Numbered from the stretch's first letter, positions 14,986 through 26,200 are shown. The stretch is DNA of 64,000 nucleotides from Parapedobacter deserti (GCF_042646065.1 NZ_JBHRTA010000062.1:1-64000); one strand, 5' to 3'. The notes: generated by a model from the letters alone, not told the origin. Program-made: numbers and translations.

Positions 14986-16428
14986 TCAAAAGTCCTTTCC
15001 CGAGTCGAAATAATTGATTAAACGATACACGTGGTCGTTCAACAGCTTCATTTGTGCCAGCAGCGGCAAATAAGGATTGTAACGGCTGTCGACAATTCCT
15101 TTGTTCGAATCGCGGTTTGACGGGTCGGTAGTGAGGTCCTGCGGGTCATTGTCTTGGTAAGTAAACCAGTGCCAGCCAACGCATGCTTTGCTTTTTAAGA
15201 GCTCAAGGGCAAAATTTTGGTAAAAGTAGCCCCGGTCTGCCTGGGTGGGCACATTCCAGCCGGCCCCAGTCCGATTGGGCAGGCCGGAGTCTTCACCTTT
15301 GGTGTACCATTCGGTGATAAGGAAAGGTTTGCCGGACCAAGCCTCCCAGTTGGCCATTTGTGCTTGCACTGGTTCCCACTTCCGGTAGTGGTTTATGGAG
15401 ATCACGTCCATATACCTGCCGGCTACCTCAAAGATCTCCCGGCTGCTCAGTTCTTCTTTTTCCTGATTGAAGCGACATCCCAAATACAGGTGATTGGGGT
15501 CATACTTGCGTATAGCCTGGGTCACCTTCTGCATGTAGGTCTCAAAATAAAAGGCATTGAACGCGGCGCGGTCTTCATCGGTAATATCGGCTACGGTCGC
15601 ATGCATGCCTTTGCGTTGGTCGAACCATCCCCTGGCTGCGCTGTAACCGTGTTCCTCAGCGCCGAGCTTGGTGAGGTGCCTATCCAGTGCGTCGTTCTTC
15701 CAGGGCAGTTCGTTGTCTGTATAGTAGCCCAGCAAGTACTTATCGTTTGCGTATTGGGAAATCGGCTTTATCGCTTCTTCCAGATAGTCGTCAAATTCAG
15801 GGTCGAAGACCATCACCAAATCAAACCGGTAACCTTGCCATCCTGCCTCCTCGTATTTACCACCGAATCTTTTCAAGTGGTAGGCTTTGTAATTGCCCAT
15901 GGGGTTCAGGATAATGGTGTATGCCAATGGGACCTGCTGTTCCCGCAGCAGCTGGTGATCAGACCAAGCTCCTGTGCCATTGAAGCCATGGTTGATAAGC
16001 AGTTTGCTTTCTTGATCGGCCCATTGCGCCCGGGTTCCGTATTTCGCCTCCAGCGACGACTGCTGCATCACTGACCTACCGGGCCGGAATACCGCCACGC
16101 CGCGGTGGATAAACGGATACCCTTCGGGATCGATGAACCACCAACGGTCGCCTTTTTTTTCAACCCTGAAAAAGCCGGTGGCCTGTGATGGCGATACTTT
16201 CCATCCACCAAAGGCCCCCGTCTCGGGGTTTTCCATAACGGCGCCTGGCAGGCGATCTACCGTCTTTGCGGTGTAATCGTTCCATCGTACGCTGTCTGCG
16301 TTTGCCCGTGCTTTCACGACACGATAGGCTGAACCACCCGCTTGTTCGCTACGGATAGCGGTACAGGACGCTAATCCGAGGAGGAGGCTGGCCATAAGAG
16401 CCAGCCTTGATGATATGTTCTTGATCAT
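14986..16428 (-). CDS. Secreted agarase-like glycoside hydrolase (lipoprotein)
   Basis: 480 residues. The start MIKNISSRLALMASLLLGLASCTAIRS is a lipoprotein signal with lipobox LASC. The mature part opens with the pattern GFFRVEKKGDRWWFIDPEGYPFIHRGVAVF seen in GH50/agarase-like enzymes. It then shows a TIM-barrel with acid/base candidate E240 (YYTDNELP) and nucleophile candidate E373 (LITEWYT), as in clan GH-A. It is coupled to the upstream lipoprotein gene by an ATGA overlap and is the last gene of the polysaccharide locus. The exact GH family and substrate are uncertain; together with a GH10 enzyme a xylan-containing or mixed glycan is plausible. Confidence 0.75.
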   Translation of the reverse strand: MIKNISSRLALMASLLLGLASCTAIRSEQAGGSAYRVVKARANADSVRWNDYTAKTVDRLPGAVMENPETGAFGGWKVSPSQATGFFRVEKKGDRWWFIDPEGYPFIHRGVAVFRPGRSVMQQSSLEAKYGTRAQWADQESKLLINHGFNGTGAWSDHQLLREQQVPLAYTIILNPMGNYKAYHLKRFGGKYEEAGWQGYRFDLVMVFDPEFDDYLEEAIKPISQYANDKYLLGYYTDNELPWKNDALDRHLTKLGAEEHGYSAARGWFDQRKGMHATVADITDEDRAAFNAFYFETYMQKVTQAIRKYDPNHLYLGCRFNQEKEELSSREIFEVAGRYMDVISINHYRKWEPVQAQMANWEAWSGKPFLITEWYTKGEDSGLPNRTGAGWNVPTQADRGYFYQNFALELLKSKACVGWHWFTYQDNDPQDLTTDPSNRDSNKGIVDSRYNPYLPLLAQMKLLNDHVYRLINYFDSGKDF

Positions 16429-17354
16429 TGCTTCAACTCCAGTTTTTCAGACATGAAAACGTGGTCTACATAAAACGTATAGTTATCGTAATTCCGCACG
16501 TCACCTGACCCGCTCCTGAACAGCAGGAAATCGGTAATTTCTGCCAAGTTTAGGGTGTTGGCCTCGTCCTTTGCCTTAATGTCTGCGACCGGAATGGAGA
16601 TGAGGTGCCACCTGCCGTCGCGCTTAAATCCATACTCTTCGCCTGCCGCCGTAAATTCGAAGATCACGTTGCCGCCCCCGGTGCTGCGTATACGCAGCAG
16701 CATGTTCGCTTGGCTCTCTGATTTGAGTGCAACGTTGTAAAAGCCGTTTTCGAAGGAAGATATGTCGATGTTTCTTCCGCTGCCTTCCTGCAGCGCTGCC
16801 ATCGCCCAATCGGATTCGCCTGAAGCTTCAAATTTGTACGCTTGAACGCCCTCCAGTGCTTCGGGGATGACCGTGGGGACAAAATGGTTCATGTTGATGG
16901 CTCTTACGGAATTGAGGCTACCAGCAGTAGTTTCCATTTCGGTGTACAGTCCGTAAGTAACGCCGAAATCATATTCGGGGATGGTTAGATTCGGATCTTT
17001 TTCCACCTCGACATCAAACACGTATTGTCCCTTTTGGTTATCGATAAACACAACGTTGAGCACAGTTTTAAAGGATCCTCCACGCGGATATGTAACCGTA
17101 ACCACTGAATCTGACGAAATAGCAGGATCGCCGCCTTCAAATACCCAACTCCGCCTGTGTACCTTTGTCGAAAGGTCCGCAAACGTAATGCTTTCGCCGA
17201 ATTTGATGCTCGTAGCCGAAGCCGTGGCGCCTGCCTCTCCGGGCTCGTGCAGCACCAGCTGTGGGCGGTCTCCTTTTTCACAGGCACCCAGCAGAAGTGT
17301 CAGCCAAAGGATAGCCATCGGCGCCCTTAATTTAAACCTAATGAAACGTTCCAT
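16425..17354 (-). CDS. SusE/F-like lipoprotein with PKD and carbohydrate-binding-like domains
   Basis: 309 residues from ATG 17354 (MERFIRFKLRAPMAILWLTLLLGACEKGDRP). The lipobox LGAC marks an outer-membrane lipoprotein. A PKD-like fold (about 45-125: FGESITFADLSTKVHRRSWVFEGG...VTVTYPRGGSFKTVLNVVF) is followed by a beta-rich module with aromatic and glycine patterns (about 150-300) resembling jelly-roll carbohydrate-binding domains. No catalytic residues are evident. Between a GH10 gene (17-base gap) and an agarase-like gene (4-base overlap), it probably serves as a surface glycan-binding protein. Confidence 0.7.
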   Translation of the reverse strand: MERFIRFKLRAPMAILWLTLLLGACEKGDRPQLVLHEPGEAGATASATSIKFGESITFADLSTKVHRRSWVFEGGDPAISSDSVVTVTYPRGGSFKTVLNVVFIDNQKGQYVFDVEVEKDPNLTIPEYDFGVTYGLYTEMETTAGSLNSVRAINMNHFVPTVIPEALEGVQAYKFEASGESDWAMAALQEGSGRNIDISSFENGFYNVALKSESQANMLLRIRSTGGGNVIFEFTAAGEEYGFKRDGRWHLISIPVADIKAKDEANTLNLAEITDFLLFRSGSGDVRNYDNYTFYVDHVFMSEKLELKQ

Positions 17355-17371
17355 AGTATCTTCCAATTGCG

Positions 17372-18481
17372 TTAGTCGTTTTTTAAGCCGGCGAGGAAAC
17401 CGCGGTAAGCTTCTTTTTCCTGATAATTCTGGTCGAAAAGCAGGGGATATTCCTTGGCATGCCAGTAGTCTGTGAGCCAAGTGTATTTATCGGTGACCCC
17501 CCAGGTGGTGATGGCAAATTTCTGGTTGTCCGGGAGGCTTTCGTATGATTCAACTATAAACCGGTACATGTCTGCTTGTTTTTGGGCCTCCGCTTGGGTA
17601 AACGCATAACTTTCCGATTGCAGGACATTCACGATGATGTCCAGCTCGGAGAGGTGTATCAGCAGGCCGGTGGACGCCATGTCTGTGAGTCCGTTTTTGA
17701 TGGTGCTTTTATCCGTTGTAACCCGGTAGTGAAACTGGTCGCCGATGCCATGGATGGGGATGCCCTCATTTTTGAACCGGCTAACCATCCGCTTGATGGC
17801 ACTACGCTTGGCAGATGCAAGTACGACGCTGTAGTCGTTGTAAAACAATCTGGCCTCCGGGTCTGCCTCGTGCGCATATTCAAAACACCGGCCGTAGAAG
17901 CCAATGGGGTCTTTGAACGTGGCGAATACCGGACAGTCGGTCGATCGCAGCGTACCATTGTCGTTGAAGATTTCATTGGCTACGTCCCAGCTTTTCACCC
18001 GGCCTTTATACCGCCCCACGGTTGTTTGTATATAGGATTTCACATGGTCTTCAAACGCGATGGAGTCGTAAGCGGCATTTTTGAACCACCCGGGGAACGA
18101 TTTGTACCACACCAGTGTGTGGCCGTGCACTTCCAGGCCGTTGTCGCTTGCGAAATCGACTATACGGTCGGCATTATTCCAGTTATACCCTGAAGCAGAC
18201 GACCAGATGAGCTCCATCTTCATCTCCCATTCAGCGGTCACCTGGCTAAAGTGGTTCTTTACGGTGTTCGCATAGGCAAGTTCAGTCAGGTGAGCCGTTT
18301 TGATGGCTGCCCCCATGCCGAACGCAGCCTTTTCTTTCAAGATAGCTGGCCCCGGTTGTTCATCGGGTGGTTGGGTATCCGGTCGTGGATCATCTCCTTT
18401 GGTGCTGCAGGCGGCCTGAAGCATAACCATCAGCACGAGCGTGCAGGTCCATATGGAAAGTCGAAAAAATCGGTTGTTCAT
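17372..18481 (-). CDS. GH10 endo-1,4-beta-xylanase (lipoprotein)
   Basis: 369 residues from ATG 18481 (MNNRFFRLSIWTCTLVLMVMLQAACSTKGDD), 13 bases after susD; an ATG at 18502 would overlap susD. The lipobox QAAC indicates membrane anchoring. The GH10 barrel shows HGHTLVWYKSFPGWF, the acid/base E170 in WDVANEIF and the nucleophile E279 in HLSELDI. The enzyme cuts internal beta-1,4-xylosyl bonds in xylan or related glycans. It is the best substrate clue for this locus. Signal-anchored to the outer membrane, it likely works with SusC/SusD at the surface. Confidence 0.92.
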   Translation of the reverse strand: MNNRFFRLSIWTCTLVLMVMLQAACSTKGDDPRPDTQPPDEQPGPAILKEKAAFGMGAAIKTAHLTELAYANTVKNHFSQVTAEWEMKMELIWSSASGYNWNNADRIVDFASDNGLEVHGHTLVWYKSFPGWFKNAAYDSIAFEDHVKSYIQTTVGRYKGRVKSWDVANEIFNDNGTLRSTDCPVFATFKDPIGFYGRCFEYAHEADPEARLFYNDYSVVLASAKRSAIKRMVSRFKNEGIPIHGIGDQFHYRVTTDKSTIKNGLTDMASTGLLIHLSELDIIVNVLQSESYAFTQAEAQKQADMYRFIVESYESLPDNQKFAITTWGVTDKYTWLTDYWHAKEYPLLFDQNYQEKEAYRGFLAGLKND

Positions 18482-18494
18482 GGCATTTATTCTT

Positions 18495-20054
18495 TTAGTC
18501 ATAAAATTCGTTTTGAGGGAACGTACGCATCAAGTCAATCTGCGATTGCGGGATGGGCAGGCGCACCATGTGGGGTGCCATGGGAAAAACGGCCACATTG
18601 CCCGAATTTGAGCCCATTTGGTAATACGTATTGACGCGCTCAACCAGCAAGCCCAGGCGCTTCAGCAGGAACCAACGGTTGTTTTCGAACGCCAGTTCAC
18701 GTGCAGACTCTTCCAGGTAGTTGTTCAGGTTGAACGTGTCAAAGGAAGGAACATTTGCCCGTTCGCGCACCCAGTTGACATACTCCAATGCCTTTTGGTT
18801 GAACGGATCCTGGCCGGACAGTCGCCAGTGGGCTTCAGCCCCCAGCAGCAACGTCTCTGCATACCGGTAGTACACGATACTTTTGAAACTGTTGTTGGTG
18901 CCTACGCGCTTCTCTTCGTCGTGATATTTTTTCAGGCTCCAATGGTAGCGCCTGAAATCGTCTTCATACAGCGCGGGGTCCAGCGGCTGGCCGAAGTTGG
19001 GCGAATTGGGGTTGTTAACGATGAGTTGCAATGGGTAATAATACGTGCGGAAGCGGAGATCATTTTCTTCGTCATACAACGAACGTAGATAATCGTTTGG
19101 GTAGGACCAGCCCAGTGCTTCGCCGCCATACTCTACCGACCGGATCATCTCGCCGCTGGAGAGCTCATATACACGGCTCGTAAACATGCTGCTGATCCAG
19201 GTAGGGCCGCCTCCCGGCAGGTTGTCGTTGCCACCGGTCTGTTCGTCACGCACATATACAAACAGCGACTCCTTGTGGTTCGGGTTCTGGCCGAACACGT
19301 CGGCAATCTGGTTGCGTGGCAGCAAGTCGTGCGTCGCATTTTGGATGACTGCGTCAAAATGGGCAACGGCTTCGTCCCATTTTCCCTGCCACATGGCGCT
19401 CTTGCCGCGCAAGTGATACGCAACGCCCTTTCCATATCGTCCAAACTCGACATTCCAGGCCAGGTGCTGCACCGCGAAATCAAGATCCGCATCAATGAGT
19501 TTAAACACTTCAACCGAATTTGCCGGCTTATATTCCTTTTCGTCAAACGCGTTCTCCGGCGTGGTGGCAATGGTGTCCAGCAGGATATTGTCATACATCC
19601 GGATCAGGTCGAAGTACAGTTCGGCCCGCACGATCCGCGCTTGCGCGAGAATCTGATTGCGCCGGGATTCAGCCATGTTTACTTTCGGCGCGTTGGTGAT
19701 AATCGCGTTTGCACGGTCGATGATTTGGTAGCCCATGGTCCACTTGCGGCCAGTGAACCCGATCGGAGTGTGGTTCGGGCCATAGGGCGTATGCCAAGTC
19801 CTATTGAGGCCCAGGTCGGTAGCTACCAGAAAGAACGCTACCGATTGCAGTGCCGAGCCTTCGCCCTCAGGCAAATTGTAGCTTCTCATGCGGTTATACA
19901 GCGCGTTCACACCGCTTTCAAGCCCTTCCGGTGTTTGATAAATATGATCGATGGATACCTCGGTGATGGGGGCTTCGCTAAGGAAGTCGTTGCATGAGGT
20001 GAGCAGCAAGGTCATCCCAAGCATATGTATGATTGATAATTTGAGCGTCTTCAT
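18495..20054 (-). CDS. susD: SusD-like outer-membrane glycan-binding lipoprotein
   Basis: 519 residues. The start MKTLKLSIIHMLGMTLLLTSCNDFLSEAPITEV has a lipobox (LTSC) followed by the typical DFL..P start of SusD proteins. TPR-like helices follow, and the C-terminal SusD/RagB domain ends RLPIPQSQIDLMRTFPQNEFYD, with the expected LPIPxxxxDxxP-type motif. SusD proteins cap the SusC barrel and capture oligosaccharides. It lies 18 bases after susC on the same strand, the invariant pairing in polysaccharide utilisation loci. Confidence 0.95.
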   Translation of the reverse strand: MKTLKLSIIHMLGMTLLLTSCNDFLSEAPITEVSIDHIYQTPEGLESGVNALYNRMRSYNLPEGEGSALQSVAFFLVATDLGLNRTWHTPYGPNHTPIGFTGRKWTMGYQIIDRANAIITNAPKVNMAESRRNQILAQARIVRAELYFDLIRMYDNILLDTIATTPENAFDEKEYKPANSVEVFKLIDADLDFAVQHLAWNVEFGRYGKGVAYHLRGKSAMWQGKWDEAVAHFDAVIQNATHDLLPRNQIADVFGQNPNHKESLFVYVRDEQTGGNDNLPGGGPTWISSMFTSRVYELSSGEMIRSVEYGGEALGWSYPNDYLRSLYDEENDLRFRTYYYPLQLIVNNPNSPNFGQPLDPALYEDDFRRYHWSLKKYHDEEKRVGTNNSFKSIVYYRYAETLLLGAEAHWRLSGQDPFNQKALEYVNWVRERANVPSFDTFNLNNYLEESARELAFENNRWFLLKRLGLLVERVNTYYQMGSNSGNVAVFPMAPHMVRLPIPQSQIDLMRTFPQNEFYD

Positions 20055-20072
20055 CCGTTAACTGGTTTGTTG

Positions 20073-23045
20073 TTAAAAATTGACTTGTATACCGCCTACG
20101 ATTGAAATAGCCTCGGGGTAATCGTTGGGGTTTTTCTCAGGGCTGTACGACTTATAATCCGTCAGGGTAATTAGGTTATGGCCGGTGCAGTAGATGCGCA
20201 GGTTGCTTAGTTTCATCCGGGAAAGAATTGTCTTGGCAAACGTATATCCTAACGTAGCCGTGTGGAGCCTTACATAGGAGGCGTCTTGCAGGCCCATCGT
20301 CCAGATGTAGGCGCGGTCATTTGATTCCTGCGGCCTAGGCCACGTGCCTGAAGGGTTTTCCGGTGTCCAGTAGTCTACCTTTACGCCATTCAGAATACCG
20401 CGCAGCGACCCTCCCATGCTGTAGTCAAACAAAAACTGGTTGTTGCGCGTCACGCCCTGCACCGCCAACACGTCGGCCGAGACATCGAAGCCTCGGTAGC
20501 GCACTTCGAAATTAAACGTCCCGAACCACCGGGGGTCGCGATCCACGATAACGCGGTCGGCATCGGTGAGCCTTCCGTCGCCATTGGCATCTCGTATTTT
20601 CACGTCGCCTGGCTGGGCGTTTGGCATGTGACTGTTTACGATGTCTTCGCCGATCTGCCAGATTCCATCGGGGAGATACTGGTAGTAAACGTTCTTCGAC
20701 CGGCCGATAAACCAGCCGTTGGCGACATCGTCCACCTCATTGCCGTGTTCATCGCGCTCACCATACAGGCTGATAATTTTGTTGCGGTTTCTTGAAAAAG
20801 AAACCCCGGCATTGACGGTCAAATCGTTTTTGTCTACCACAATACCGTTCATTGTCAATTCAATACCCTGGTTTTCCACTTCGCCAATGTTGCGTAGCAT
20901 CTGCGAATAGCCTATATCTGCTTTTAACGACAATTGCGCCAGCAGATCTGTGGTGCGGGTGTTATAAAACTCAAACGTACCGGAAAGCCTGTTCTTGAAA
21001 AAACCGAAGTCGAGGGCCGTATTCAGCGTCGTGGAGGTTTCCCACTTCAGGTTAGGGTTAGGTAAGAAATCGCCCGGCACGTAGCCGATCCGCTTAACAC
21101 CGTTGAAGAGGTAATCGCGCTGCACAGCGGTACTCATGCTTTGGTAGGTACCTATCGCCTCGTTGCCCACGCTGCCATAGCTGGCCCGCAGCCTCAAATT
21201 AGTGATTTCCGGGACGGCTTCGATGAACGATTCGCGGTATAGATTCCAGCCCACGGCTACGGCAGGGAAATAAGCCCATTTATTGTTGGCCCCGAAAACT
21301 GTGGATCCGTCTGCGCGCGCCGATGCGGTCGCGTAATATTTGCCGTCATAATCGTATTGCAACCGAGCGACGAACGATACGAGTCCACGGTCATTTGCAC
21401 CCACCGTAGGCAGGTTGCGCTCTGCGGATGGTAAACCGTAGATGTCAAGCAGGTCGTTCGGAATGTTGCTGGCATCGTTCCTAAATCGCCTGTATTTCCG
21501 TTGGCTGAGGCTGTGCACCAGTGTGCCCCCCAGGCTGTGCTTGTGGATAGCAGTGTTGTAATTCAGAATGTTCTCAAGCTGCCACTCCATTTCATCCTCA
21601 TATTGGATGGCACCGTTGCCCATACCGCCCCTACGGTAACCCAGCAACGACTCGGCTGTCGAATAATTCAGCGTCTTGCGATTCCACGACCGCCGGCTGG
21701 CATTGATCCGGTAGTTCAACCCCCGGAACGGGGTGATGTCGGCAAAGATATTCATGATATCGTTCCGATCATGGCGGGTGTTTGACACCTCCGCCAGATC
21801 AAGGAGCGGGTTTACGCTTTCCTGTACACCGGTTGGGTAGATACGGTATGTGCCATCGTCGTTGTAGATTTTGCCCAGTGGCGACGTCGTGATGGAGCGG
21901 AGCAGGGTTTCGCCAGTGCCCGGGTTGTTGTTTTTAGACAGTTGCCATGATGTGTTGGCTCCCAGTTTCAGCCAATTGTTAATCGTTTGGTCTACATTGA
22001 GGCGTATGGTGCCGCGCTGAAAGTCGGTACCCGGCACCACCCCTTCGCGCATCGAATAGTTGAATCCCGAATAGATCTGGGTTTTATCCGTTCCCGTAGA
22101 TACGCTTAAATTGTGATTCTGGGTAGCTGCCACGCGTAACAACTCTTTCTCCCAATCAACGAAGGCGCCGCTCTCCAGCACTTCCTGCTCAATCGCAGTA
22201 AATATGGCCTCGTCGGGCAGGTAATTGTTGTTGTTATCCGCGCGGTAAGCCTCGCGTTTCAGCTGGGCAAACTCTTCGCCGCTGTAAACGTCAAAATTGC
22301 GGCGCACTGTTTGGGCGCCATAAAAGCTGTTTAACGCTACCACTGCCCTGCCTTCCCGGCCCCTTTTTGTCGTGATTAGGATAACGCCGTTGGATGCGCG
22401 GGCACCGTAAATAGCCTGTGCGGCGGCATCCTTGAGGATTTCAATGGAGGCAATGTCGTTGGGATTGATGTCGTTGATGCCGCCGACTGGCACCCCATCC
22501 GCGATGACAATGGGCGCATTCCCAGCTGTCAAAGAGCGACTACCCCGGATGAGAATGTTGGATGAACTGCCCGGAGCGGCGTCGGCCACCGTCACGTAAA
22601 CCCCCGCTGCCTTGCCCCGGAGCATCTCGCCAAGGTCATTGGAAGGCACCTTGTTGACGCTTTCGGTATTGACCGATACTACCGAGCTGATAACATCGCT
22701 TTTCTTTTGGACGCCATAACCCACCACAACCACTTCATCCATGTCAATAGCCGACGACGGCTGGAGCTGAATATCGATACGCTCCCTCCCGTTTACCGGC
22801 GTTTCCTGGGTTTCCATGCCCATGAAGGAAAACACCAAAACCGCTTGATCTGCTGCCATGGTGACAAGGTAGTTGCCCGTCCCGTCAGATACCGTCTGGT
22901 TGGATGTCCCCTTTTCCAGGATGCTAACGCCCGATACGCCGTGCCCCTCACCATCGGTAACCCTTCCGGATACCGTCCGGGTTTGGGCGAGCACAGTTTG
23001 CCCGATGAGCAGCGAGCCTAAGAAAATAAAAAAATGCTTCATCAT
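20073..23045 (-). CDS. susC: SusC-like TonB-dependent receptor
   Basis: 990 residues. A signal peptide (MMKHFFIFLGSLLIGQTVLAQ) precedes a carboxypeptidase-like regulatory domain (about 25-105: TVSGRVTDGEGHGVSGVSILEKG). The TonB box/plug region follows (DEVVVVGYGVQKKSDVISSV, about 105-230) and then a large beta-barrel ending in phenylalanine (VGGIQVNF). No STN domain is present, so it is not coupled to an anti-sigma factor; regulation is by the hybrid two-component protein encoded upstream. It imports oligosaccharides released at the surface by the GH enzymes of this locus. Confidence 0.96.
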   Translation of the reverse strand: MMKHFFIFLGSLLIGQTVLAQTRTVSGRVTDGEGHGVSGVSILEKGTSNQTVSDGTGNYLVTMAADQAVLVFSFMGMETQETPVNGRERIDIQLQPSSAIDMDEVVVVGYGVQKKSDVISSVVSVNTESVNKVPSNDLGEMLRGKAAGVYVTVADAAPGSSSNILIRGSRSLTAGNAPIVIADGVPVGGINDINPNDIASIEILKDAAAQAIYGARASNGVILITTKRGREGRAVVALNSFYGAQTVRRNFDVYSGEEFAQLKREAYRADNNNNYLPDEAIFTAIEQEVLESGAFVDWEKELLRVAATQNHNLSVSTGTDKTQIYSGFNYSMREGVVPGTDFQRGTIRLNVDQTINNWLKLGANTSWQLSKNNNPGTGETLLRSITTSPLGKIYNDDGTYRIYPTGVQESVNPLLDLAEVSNTRHDRNDIMNIFADITPFRGLNYRINASRRSWNRKTLNYSTAESLLGYRRGGMGNGAIQYEDEMEWQLENILNYNTAIHKHSLGGTLVHSLSQRKYRRFRNDASNIPNDLLDIYGLPSAERNLPTVGANDRGLVSFVARLQYDYDGKYYATASARADGSTVFGANNKWAYFPAVAVGWNLYRESFIEAVPEITNLRLRASYGSVGNEAIGTYQSMSTAVQRDYLFNGVKRIGYVPGDFLPNPNLKWETSTTLNTALDFGFFKNRLSGTFEFYNTRTTDLLAQLSLKADIGYSQMLRNIGEVENQGIELTMNGIVVDKNDLTVNAGVSFSRNRNKIISLYGERDEHGNEVDDVANGWFIGRSKNVYYQYLPDGIWQIGEDIVNSHMPNAQPGDVKIRDANGDGRLTDADRVIVDRDPRWFGTFNFEVRYRGFDVSADVLAVQGVTRNNQFLFDYSMGGSLRGILNGVKVDYWTPENPSGTWPRPQESNDRAYIWTMGLQDASYVRLHTATLGYTFAKTILSRMKLSNLRIYCTGHNLITLTDYKSYSPEKNPNDYPEAISIVGGIQVNF

Positions 23046-23137
23046 AATTTGTTTAACTGCAACTTAGTTGGTTATGCCATATGGCACAAAACTCCGCATC
23101 AAAAACTTGCTGGGGTATAAGGCCACAATTGGTCTGG

Positions 23138-23145
23138 CAAAGGTA
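23138..23145 (-). promoter_or_regulatory. Probable -7 box of the susC promoter
   Basis: On the minus strand the sequence TACCTTTG matches TAnnTTTG and lies 93 bases upstream of susC. No clear -33 TTTG is seen, as expected for a promoter activated by the hybrid regulator. A 12-bp palindrome TGCCATATGGCA (23075-23086) lies in the leader downstream. Confidence 0.45.
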
Positions 23146-23228
23146 AAGCGGTGTGAATCACAGAACGAAAAATCGTGTAACAACTAAGCCATGCTGATGT
23201 AACAAAAGCAAAAAAATAATAACAACGC

Positions 23229-26200
23229 CTAATTCGGCGCATTTACAGGGTTGGTCGGTTGATTTGTCCGCTGGTAGTCTGACGGCAATACACCAAATTG
23301 CTCCTTAAAGCACTTCCTGAAGTGATCAGCATTTTCGAAACCCACCAGGGCCATCGTCTCCTTGATGCTTACATTGTTATCTTTTAGGATGGCGGCAGCC
23401 TTGTTTATCCGCATGGTGCGCACAAACTCGGCGGGCGAAAGCCCGGTAAGCGCCTTTACTTTCCGATGGAAATGCATCCGGCTCAGCCCTACTTCCCGGC
23501 TCATCTGCTCAATGGTGAAGGTACTATCGGCCATGTGCTGTTCAATGAATTCCTTGGCTTTCCGTAAAATCTGGTTGTCGAGCGAATTAACGATCGCCGT
23601 GCCGGGATCCAACAGCGACGCCCGCTGCAGTTGAGCCTTCATGGTTTCCCGTTGCTGAATAAGATTTTTTATCCGCAGCAGCAGGTAGCTGCTGCTGAAC
23701 GGTTTGGTAATATAAGCGTCTGCACCGGTTTCATAGCCCTCATATTTATGCGCGAAGGTAGCCCGGGCCGTGAGCAGCACCACGGGGATGTGGCTGGTAC
23801 GGATATCCGTTTTCAGCCGCCGGCACAGCTCGATTCCGTCGACCACGGGCATCATGATGTCACTGATGATCAGATCCGGGATTGTCCGTAGTGCCAGTTC
23901 CCACCCCTTCTGGCCATCGGAAGCCTCTTCGATGTGGTAACGGTCAACAAGCAAGCTCTTTATCAACCCACGCACTTCATCGTTATCTTCTACAATTAGC
24001 AATTGCTGCCGCTCATTGTTTGGCGACCCGGCCATTGCGGACGCCACGTCGGGTACTGCCTCCCGCTGCCGCGGAAGCTTGCGGTCAGCTGTTGCGCCCG
24101 CCACTCCAAGTTTATGCGACGGCAAAACTACGGTAAACCGGTTGATGCCCGCTGCACACTCGACCTCCATATGCCCATTGTGCAGCGCAACCATCCGTTT
24201 GCTGAGTTCCAAGCCAATGCCCATACCAGCAGGATGGCCGCTGCCGGTACCCTCCTCTGCGGAGTAGTAACGTTCAAACAACTTGCCGAGGACCGTTGGC
24301 GGGATAGGTGCCCCTGAATTGCTCACTTCGATCCGTACAGACCGGCTCGCTGCGTGTCCCTCGGCGGAAGGATGGCGCTCCCCGCTGAGCTGCATAGCCA
24401 CAGCCACATGGCCACCTTCGGCAGTGAACTTAAACGCGTTGGAGAGCAGGTTGTACATCACCATTTCCAGCTTACTGGAATCAAAGGCCATGATGAGATG
24501 TTCGGGATTCAGCGAATGGTCAAACCGGATCTTCCGAGCTATCGCCAGCGGCTTAAATGTCAATATCACCTCTTGAAGAAAGGCCGCCAGGTCCTCGTCT
24601 GCCGGCTCCAGCTGAACATGTGCCTCGGTTTCCAGCCTCCGCAGGTTGAGCACCTGGTTAATCATCTCCATCATCTTTTGCCCATTGCGGCGTATCATGG
24701 ATAGTTGGTCACTCAGCCCTTCAGCGAGGCCGCGTTGATGCATCAAGCGCTCCAAGGGGGTAAGGATGAGTGTCAGCGGGGTGCGCAGCTCATGCGAAAT
24801 ATCGGTAAAAAACTCAAGTTTTGACGCCAGCATACGCTGCTCCTTTTCACGCATAAGCTTCTCAACATAAAGCTGATTTTTTAGCTTGGTGCGGCGCTGG
24901 AAAAACAAGAAGATGGTGTAAGACAACGCTAGAAAAAGAATGACATAGGCTCCATATGCCGTTTTGGTGAGCCACCATGGGGGGAGCACCACAATCTTAA
25001 GCACCGCAAAGTGCTCGCCCCAAGCCATGTGGTCTGTAGATGCCTGTATCTTCACTTCATGGGTGCCAATAGGCAAATACGTGAAGTTAATGGAACGCTG
25101 CTTTCCAAGGTCTACCCAGCCATGCTCCAGGCCGCTGAGCGAATACCGATACAACGTGGCATCGGGGTTGACGAAGTTAACACCAGAAAAGCCTATGGAT
25201 ATGTCGCGTTGCTGGTATTTTAGCGTGATGGGTGCTCCCGGATGCCGGGTCATGTCGCCAAGCACAGGCCATGCCACGCCCCGTTCTTTCACGTGGATTT
25301 CGAAATGGGTGAAGACCACCTCCGGAAAATAGGACTGTTTCTTTATGGATTTAGGGAAAAAGATATTGAACCCATTGATCCCTCCAAAGAGCAAATGCCC
25401 CGAAGCTGTTTTCAAGGCGCAGCCGGGGTTGAACTGGGCGCCTTGCAACCCATGGATTTCCGAGAAGTCGGTCGAAACAAGCTTTGGTTTGCCCGCCGCA
25501 TCTTCGCGGTATGCTACCCTAGAAAGTCCCGCATTTGTAGCGATCCAAAAAAAGCCGTCGTTATCCTCCAAAATGGCATTTATGGTGTTGCTTGCCAACC
25601 CTTTACGGTGCCCAAACCAATGAAGCTGCCGGTCTTTAACCAAAAAAAGCCCCGAACTTTGCGTGCCGATCCACAGGCGTTTTTCCGTGTCTTCGGTAAT
25701 CCAGTTGACAAACAGCAATTCCGCTTCAAATCCTTTCAAAAGCCCGCTGAGGTCGATTGGCGTTCTAGTGGCGCGGTCGATGCATTTCAATCCTGAACGC
25801 GTACCGATCCACAGGTGCCCGTTGCTGTCTTCTTGGATATAGCTCACGATGTTTCCCACCCCCGGCACCTCCGTGAATATGCCGGTGGCCGGGTTGAACA
25901 CCTGAAGCTCGCCGCCATTCATCCCGATCCACAAGAGGCCATCGTCGTCCATGTACAACGCATGCACCTGGTTCTGGTGCAGTGAATTGCGCCCGGGTTC
26001 ATGGAAATACCGACGGAACTTTTTTTCACGGATGTCATAGTAATTCAGTCCGTTGTACGTTCCTATCCAGAGATTGCCCTGTTGGTCGGCGACCATGGAC
26101 TTGATGATTCGGTTTGACAAGCCCGAGGCATCTTCCGTGCCGTAGTGCGAAAAGCGTCCGGTCGATCGGTTGAAATGGTTAAGCCCTCTGCCCGTTGAAA

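Noticed and set aside
15217..16074. 285-codon open frame on the plus strand
   Set aside because: Antisense to the agarase-like glycoside hydrolase whose catalytic motifs are clear.
19275..19997. 240-codon open frame on the plus strand
   Set aside because: Antisense to susD; no start context and no recognisable fold.
23075..23086. Palindrome TGCCATATGGCA before susC as an HTCS operator
   Set aside because: It lies downstream of the likely -7 box, and HTCS sites are usually upstream; kept only as a note.
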